Assembly: GCA_900766635.1 (NCBI GenBank)
Contig: CAAFWA010000070.1
Span: forward strand, 1-10,202
DNA from: an uncultured Acinetobacter sp.
GTDB lineage: Bacteria; Pseudomonadota; Gammaproteobacteria; Pseudomonadales; Moraxellaceae
DNA: 10,202 nucleotides
Direction: 5' to 3'
Part shown: positions 6,500 through 10,202 of the stretch, piece by piece
Layout of the letters: every line of letters starts with the position of its first letter
Numbering within the stretch: position 1 is the stretch's first letter
The notes under the pieces: generated by a model
What the model was told of the DNA's origin: nothing
Seen by the model: only the letters and a program-made list of their open reading frames with translations
Databases searched by the model: none
Program-made: the position numbers and the translations under genes

Positions 6500-7135
6500 A
6501 TGCCAATTCGTCAATTTCAAGCCCAACGTATGCGTGCCCCACGCGACTTTCAAGCCATTTCTAATCAACCCATTTGTGTTGAGATTGGGGCAGGTAAAGG
6601 CAAACATGCGTTATTGTTTAGCCAATCTCATCCAACGACCACACTCATTGCGATTGAACGTACACGCGAGAAATTTTTGGCGATGCAAAAACAGCATCAA
6701 GCTGAGGGCCAAGAGAATCTGATTCCTGTACATGCCGATGCCTTGCCTTGGGTGGTACATGCTTTATTTCCCCAACAAGTGCAGCAATTTTTTATTCTTT
6801 ATCCAAATCCAGAGCCGCATAACCCTGCACAGCGTTGGTTGAATATGCCATTTTTTGAGTTTTTGTTGTCACGCTTGCAAACAGGTGGTCAAATTACGTT
6901 AGCGAGTAATATTCCAGAATATATCCAAGAAGCACAGCAGCAACTCATTGAGGTATGGAAACTGCCGTTTATTAAAGAAGTTATTCCATCAACTTCAGCA
7001 CGTACCCATTTTGAAGTTAAATACTTAGAGCGTGGTGAATTGTGTCAGCAATTATTGATCACTAAACCTGAGGGTTACACCACCCGTTTTGATGAGTTTG
7101 CCCCACTACAAGGGCAAGATGTAGCAGCAGAATAA
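6500..7135 (+). CDS. TrmB-like SAM-dependent methyltransferase with altered active-site motif
   Basis: This 211-residue protein resembles tRNA (guanine-46-N7) methyltransferase TrmB. The SAM-binding motif I VEIGAGKGKHALLF is at 27-40. AIER (51-54) is the acidic end of strand 2 and HADAL (78-82) is next. The FILYPNPEPHNPAQRWLNM region (98-116) sits where TrmB has its FPDPWPKxRHxKRR motif, and ASNIPEYIQEA (135-145) is next. A C-terminal TSARTHFEVKYLERGE (165-180) matches the family's 'T-x-[FY]-E-x-x-x-x-x-x-G' element. In the key motif the usual catalytic Asp is Asn103, the Trp is Glu105, and the basic tRNA-contact residues are mostly missing. It is therefore probably a paralogue with a changed substrate, or not a catalyst of the m7G46 reaction, and another gene should encode the true TrmB. 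The ribosome site is weak. The flavoprotein gene follows 3 bases after the stop. Fold secure, function open. Confidence 0.8.
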   Translation: MPIRQFQAQRMRAPRDFQAISNQPICVEIGAGKGKHALLFSQSHPTTTLIAIERTREKFLAMQKQHQAEGQENLIPVHADALPWVVHALFPQQVQQFFILYPNPEPHNPAQRWLNMPFFEFLLSRLQTGGQITLASNIPEYIQEAQQQLIEVWKLPFIKEVIPSTSARTHFEVKYLERGELCQQLLITKPEGYTTRFDEFAPLQGQDVAAE

Positions 7136-7138
7136 ACC

Positions 7139-8347
7139 ATGAAACGCATTGCAATTGTAGGTGCAGGGCCAGCAGGTCTGATGGCAGCGGAAGTATTAAG
7201 TCAATTGAATTATCAGGTTCAAGTCTTTGAACAAAAGCCCTCAGCTGCACGTAAGTTTTTAATGGCAGGAAAAACAGGGTTAAATATTTCACATGCCGAA
7301 GAACTCAGCCAATTTATTGCCCGTTATGACCAAGCCGATTGGTTAGCCCCTTGGGTTACACAATGGGATGCCAAATGGATCCAAAATTGGATGCAAGAGT
7401 TAGGCATAGACTCTTATATCGGCTCTTCAGGGCGTATTTTTCCAACTGAGATGAAAGCTGCACCTTTATTGCGTGCGTGGTTAAAACGCCTGAGTCAGGC
7501 AGGGGTAGAGTTTTTCTATCGTCATCAAGTGAAGAGCTTAAACGGACAGGCTTTAACATTACATGACTTAAAACACGATTGCGTACGTGAAGAAGAATTT
7601 GATGCGATTGTATTGGCGTGTGGGGCTGTGTCGTGGTCAGCACTAGGCAGTGATGGTGCATGGCAAGCATGGTTAGACCCAAGTGATCTCAATCCATTTC
7701 AGGCAAGCAATGCAGGGGTGGAGTATTCGTGGTCGAAGTTTATGCAACCTGTATTTGGTCAGCCCTTAAAACGAGTCCAAGCGTGGGTGGAGCAGGGCGA
7801 TAAAGCCACAGGCGATATTGTCATTACCCACTATGGTTTAGAAAGTGGCTTAATTTATAAACAAGGTCGTGCTTTACGTCAAATGCAGCAACAACACGGT
7901 CAAATGTGCCTAAGCTTAGATTTAATGCCCGAATTAAGCCTCGAGGAATTGAGTCAAAAGCTCAAACCAAACAAAAAACAATCGCTAAGTAATGTATGGC
8001 GTAAAGCAGGGCTAGATGCTGCCAAAGCCAATTTGGTGCGTGAGTTGTTTGCTAAAGATGTGTGGCAAGATCACCTAAAATTGGCACAAGCCATTAAGCA
8101 TTTACGTATTCCACTCCAAGGTTTTCGCCCGATCGAAGAAGCGATTAGCTGTGCAGGTGGCGTGCGCCGTGAGGTGCTGAATCCACAATTAGCGTTTCGT
8201 AATCAGCCTTATTTGTTTGCCTGTGGAGAAATGCTCGATTGGGATGCACCCACAGGTGGCTATTTACTCACCGCCTGTTTTGCCACAGGACGTGCCGCAG
8301 GGCATGGGGTGCATGAATTTTTAAGCTTAATCACGGTGCCTCATTAG
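7139..8347 (+). CDS. FAD-dependent flavoprotein of the HI0933/TIGR03862 (YhiN-like) family
   Basis: This is a 402-residue FAD-binding protein whose family's physiological reaction is not established. The N-terminal Rossmann motif is IAIVGAGPAGLMAAEVL (4-20), with FEQK (30-33) ending strand 2 at the ribose-binding Glu31. KFLMAGKTGLNISH (39-52) is the family's hallmark after the first strand pair. GRIFPTEMKAAPLL (about 99-112) follows, then VLACGAVSW, and near the C-terminus CAGGVRREVL (338-347) and FACGEMLDWDAPTGGYLLTACFATGRAAG (360-388), the second FAD-contact region. There is no signal peptide or membrane segment. The ATG lies 3 bases after the methyltransferase stop with no good ribosome site of its own, so translational coupling is likely. 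The last 17 bases overlap the convergent lipoprotein gene, with no terminator between them. Family assignment is strong; substrate is unknown. Confidence 0.9.
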   Translation: MKRIAIVGAGPAGLMAAEVLSQLNYQVQVFEQKPSAARKFLMAGKTGLNISHAEELSQFIARYDQADWLAPWVTQWDAKWIQNWMQELGIDSYIGSSGRIFPTEMKAAPLLRAWLKRLSQAGVEFFYRHQVKSLNGQALTLHDLKHDCVREEEFDAIVLACGAVSWSALGSDGAWQAWLDPSDLNPFQASNAGVEYSWSKFMQPVFGQPLKRVQAWVEQGDKATGDIVITHYGLESGLIYKQGRALRQMQQQHGQMCLSLDLMPELSLEELSQKLKPNKKQSLSNVWRKAGLDAAKANLVRELFAKDVWQDHLKLAQAIKHLRIPLQGFRPIEEAISCAGGVRREVLNPQLAFRNQPYLFACGEMLDWDAPTGGYLLTACFATGRAAGHGVHEFLSLITVPH

Positions 8348-8855
8348 CTGAATACTGATCCTGCCAATGTTCAAGTTGTTCATGCGCATGTAAGAACGTA
8401 CCAATGCCTTGTAGCACAATCTCCTGTTGCGACAAGCTGTGGGTGCCTGCAATTTTGGCAGCATAGAGTTGCTGTTGTTGCTGCCAATAGTCATACATTA
8501 AGCCTTGAATATAACGACCTTGCTCGGTTTTTAAATTCAAATCTTTGAGCATTAAAAGCGCTGAGCGGACGTTGTCTTGTTTACGTAATAACGCAAAATC
8601 TTCACTCAATGAACCCTCTTCACGCATACGAATTAATTCATCTTCTGTAGCATCACTCATGTCATTAAAACGGCTGTCGTAATCGTTTAAGACACTGAGA
8701 TCATGTTGATCATCTGGGGTTAAAGCAAAAGCTTTTACAGGTTCACTAATCAGTTGCCGCATGGCACTGTCTTCTAATTTTGGCGGCTCTACAGGCTCAT
8801 GACACGCCGTTAAGCCTGCAACAAAAATCCCGATAAGCAAATAAGATCGACGCAT
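8331..8855 (-). CDS. Small predicted lipoprotein
   Basis: I do not recognise the family. The protein has 174 residues. A lipoprotein signal peptide is clear: basic MRRS, hydrophobic core YLLIGIFVAG, then the lipobox LTAC with the acylated Cys18. Position +2 is His, not Asp, so outer-membrane sorting is expected under the usual rule. The mature part is polar and mainly helical, with an acidic segment (DMSDATEDELIRMREE, about 65-80), a DNVRSALLMLKDLNLK helix, and a Gln run (WQQQQQ, about 124-129). The ATG at 8855 has GAGGG at 8862-8866 on the minus strand, 6 bases upstream. It follows the methyltransferase gene by 19 bases and is probably cotranscribed. Its stop codon lies inside the 3' end of the convergent flavoprotein gene. 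The lipoprotein call is good; the role is unknown. Confidence 0.85.
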   Translation of the reverse strand: MRRSYLLIGIFVAGLTACHEPVEPPKLEDSAMRQLISEPVKAFALTPDDQHDLSVLNDYDSRFNDMSDATEDELIRMREEGSLSEDFALLRKQDNVRSALLMLKDLNLKTEQGRYIQGLMYDYWQQQQQLYAAKIAGTHSLSQQEIVLQGIGTFLHAHEQLEHWQDQYSANEAP

Positions 8856-8874
8856 GCTGTGCCCTCACGATACT

Positions 8875-9651
8875 TTATGACAGCTTTTGAAAGTGATAGG
8901 CAAAGGTTTGATAAGGAAAACAAATTTCCTGATTGGCCGTTAAACCAGTATGTTCAAAGACAATTTGTTCAAATTGTTGTTTGAGCTGTTGCTGCTGATC
9001 TTGAGGGAGTGCAGCAATAAAACTGGTTGAAAGCAAACGCTTTGAAACCACCTGTTCCACTGTTCCGATGTGTTGGTGTTGTAATTGTTCTGTCTTTACC
9101 ATAGCAAAGAGTGCTTGATCTTCAAAGACTTTTTTCCATGCTTTACTATGAAAGCGAGGGGTGTCTTTTTCTAAAGGTGCAATCAGTTCTGCAAGTGCAT
9201 TGACCCAAGGCACACCACAATCACGTTGATTCCAAATTAAACCTAATTGTCCGTGTGGCTTTAATACCCGATGAATTTCAGCAAGTGCGGTGGGATTGGC
9301 AAACCAATGAAATGACTGTGCGCAAACTACGGCATCAAACTGCTCATCACCAAATGGTAAATCTTCACTTACCGTTTGTACGGTCTCTACATCAGGAAAT
9401 TTTTGTTGTAGCTCATTGAGCATGGCTTGAATAGGATCGGCTGCAATAATATGTTTGGTGACTGCTTGTAAATAAGGGATAAATTTACCTGTGCCCGTAC
9501 CTAAATCTAAAACATGATGCTCTGCATTTAATTGTAGTTGTTGTTTTAACCAAACTTGAATCTCAGCAGGATAGGTCGGGCGTACTTCTTGATAGAGTTT
9601 GGCTGCTGTACCAAAGCCAACTAAAGCGGCAGGATGCAAAGATTGTGTCAT
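8875..9651 (-). CDS. Class I SAM-dependent methyltransferase (Methyltransf_11 type)
   Basis: This 258-residue cytoplasmic methyltransferase shows SAM-binding motif I VLDLGTGTGKF (47-57), the acidic strand-2 end AADP (70-73; Asp72), and SEDLPFGDEQFDAVVCAQSFHWF (95-117) covering motifs II-III. EIHRVLKPHGQLGLIWNQRD follows (125-144). The N-terminal FGTAAKLYQEVRPTYP and the QSFHWF element are typical of a group of small-molecule methyltransferases that includes trans-aconitate-methyltransferase-like proteins, but the substrate cannot be read from sequence. The C-terminal part contains a Gln-rich stretch (PQDQQQQLKQQ, about 216-226). The ATG at 9651 lacks a clear ribosome site. The lipoprotein gene follows at 19 bases. 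A possible promoter lies at 9684-9711. Fold certain, function unassigned. Confidence 0.88.
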   Translation of the reverse strand: MTQSLHPAALVGFGTAAKLYQEVRPTYPAEIQVWLKQQLQLNAEHHVLDLGTGTGKFIPYLQAVTKHIIAADPIQAMLNELQQKFPDVETVQTVSEDLPFGDEQFDAVVCAQSFHWFANPTALAEIHRVLKPHGQLGLIWNQRDCGVPWVNALAELIAPLEKDTPRFHSKAWKKVFEDQALFAMVKTEQLQHQHIGTVEQVVSKRLLSTSFIAALPQDQQQQLKQQFEQIVFEHTGLTANQEICFPYQTFAYHFQKLS

Positions 9652-9683
9652 ATTTTGTGCTTTTTAATCTTATTGATATCTAT

Positions 9684-9711
9684 AAAATAACATGATTCAT
9701 CGCGCTAACAA
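9684..9711 (-). promoter_or_regulatory. Possible promoter for the methyltransferase-lipoprotein pair
   Basis: On the minus strand a TTGTTA -35-like hexamer (9711-9706) is followed after 16 bases by a TATTTT -10-like hexamer (9689-9684), about 33 bases before the methyltransferase ATG. Each element matches the sigma-70 consensus at four positions of six, so this is only a candidate. Confidence 0.35.
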
Positions 9712-9772
9712 GTAGGTTCGCGGATCGTAACCCTCGTAAGAATAATAAGCGCCTAACGCTTTTGGTTGAGAC

Positions 9773-10202
9773 ATGGAAAAACAGATTATTTTTGAAGATG
9801 AGCATATTCGTGTCATTTGGATGCCGGGACAATCCGAGCAGCTCATTTTCTCTTTTGGTGATTTAATTACCCGTGCCAAAGGCACGAGCATTAATGCTGA
9901 AAAATCCTTAGCGAAATATGGGTTTAATGTGATTGGGATTATGCCTAAAGAACGCTCATGGTTTCCAAAAAAGTCAATGCAAGCCATGCTTGTAGCGATT
10001 GAACCGATTGCAGAGAAGTTTAAGCAACGTGTAGCGTATGCAGGGTCAATGGGTGGCTATGCTGCGATTAAATATTCAAAACAATTGGCTTGTCAGCGGG
10101 TGGTGGCTTTGGTGCCGCAATATTCAATTGACCCACAAGATGTCGATGATCCACGCTATAACATGTTCTTTCATAAAGATAATAACCAAGATATGCGGGT
10201 AA
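9773..10202 (+). CDS. Alpha/beta-hydrolase-like protein, C-terminus cut off by the window edge
   Basis: The first 143 codons are visible. The sequence begins MEKQIIFEDEHIRVIWMPG, and predicted beta strands LIFSFGD (24-30) and YGFNVIGIMP (49-58) alternate with helices. The segment RVAYAGSMGGYAAIKYSKQL (86-105) has the pattern of an alpha/beta-hydrolase nucleophile elbow (G-x-S-x-G type, Ser92 in AGSMGGYAA). VVALVPQYSID, the following strand, comes next. The acid and histidine of the triad would lie beyond the edge. The GSMGGY form is shared with hydrolase-like proteins linked to secretion and surface glycan handling (Asp2-like), but that similarity is loose and from memory. The ATG is the first possible start: an in-frame TGA lies two codons upstream. 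The ribosome site (GAG close to the ATG) is poor. The gene is divergent from the methyltransferase across 121 bases. The coding call is good; function is tentative. Confidence 0.75.
   Translation, partial: MEKQIIFEDEHIRVIWMPGQSEQLIFSFGDLITRAKGTSINAEKSLAKYGFNVIGIMPKERSWFPKKSMQAMLVAIEPIAEKFKQRVAYAGSMGGYAAIKYSKQLACQRVVALVPQYSIDPQDVDDPRYNMFFHKDNNQDMRV

Noticed and set aside
9747..9761. AAGCG-CCTAA-CGCTT hairpin before the hydrolase gene, considered as a terminator or attenuator
   Set aside because: The five-base stem is followed by too short a T-run, and nothing upstream on the plus strand needs terminating.
9701..9770. Possible tRNA or structured RNA because of GGTTCGCG and related GC-rich words
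   Set aside because: No cloverleaf arms can be paired, and the flanking words give only four-base complementarity.
9697..9987. 96-codon minus-strand open frame over the divergent region and the hydrolase gene
   Set aside because: It has no family-like sequence, overlaps the better supported plus-strand gene starting at 9773, and covers the space needed for promoters.

Overview
The window has the gene set, AT-leaning base composition and short intergenic spaces of a gammaproteobacterial chromosome, most likely Acinetobacter or a close Moraxellaceae relative. This is judged from remembered protein resemblance and overall style, not from a search. No rRNA, tRNA, insertion sequence, CRISPR array or phage gene is visible. 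Every space between genes is under 300 bases.

Layout. The left edge is the N-terminal 460 codons of an electron-transfer flavoprotein-ubiquinone oxidoreductase on the minus strand (1-1380). A 186-base divergent region follows. Then comes a plus-strand run of five genes (1567-5891): a DUF1285 protein, glutamate racemase murI, a DUF4062 protein, ferrochelatase hemH, and a glyoxalase II-like metallo-beta-lactamase-fold hydrolase (gloC/ycbL type). It ends at a strong palindromic terminator (about 5895-5927). On the other side of that terminator lies a convergent minus-strand gene for a 59-residue, two-helix membrane protein (5926-6105), preceded on the same strand by yacG (6228-6413).

Divergent from yacG is a two-gene plus-strand unit: a TrmB-like methyltransferase (6500-7135) and, 3 bases later, an HI0933/TIGR03862-type FAD protein (7139-8347). 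The 3' end of the FAD gene overlaps by 17 bases a convergent minus-strand pair, a class I methyltransferase (8875-9651) followed by a small lipoprotein (8331-8855). The right edge is the first 143 codons of an alpha/beta-hydrolase-like protein (from 9773).

How they fit together. Most genes are housekeeping: respiratory electron entry, peptidoglycan D-glutamate supply, the last step of heme synthesis, methylglyoxal detoxification and gyrase protection. The less understood parts are the DUF4062/coiled-coil protein inside the murI-hemH run, the TrmB relative that has lost the usual catalytic-site motif, the small membrane protein, and the hydrolase at the right edge. I see no clear multi-gene novel system. 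The DUF4062 protein is the best candidate for undescribed biology.
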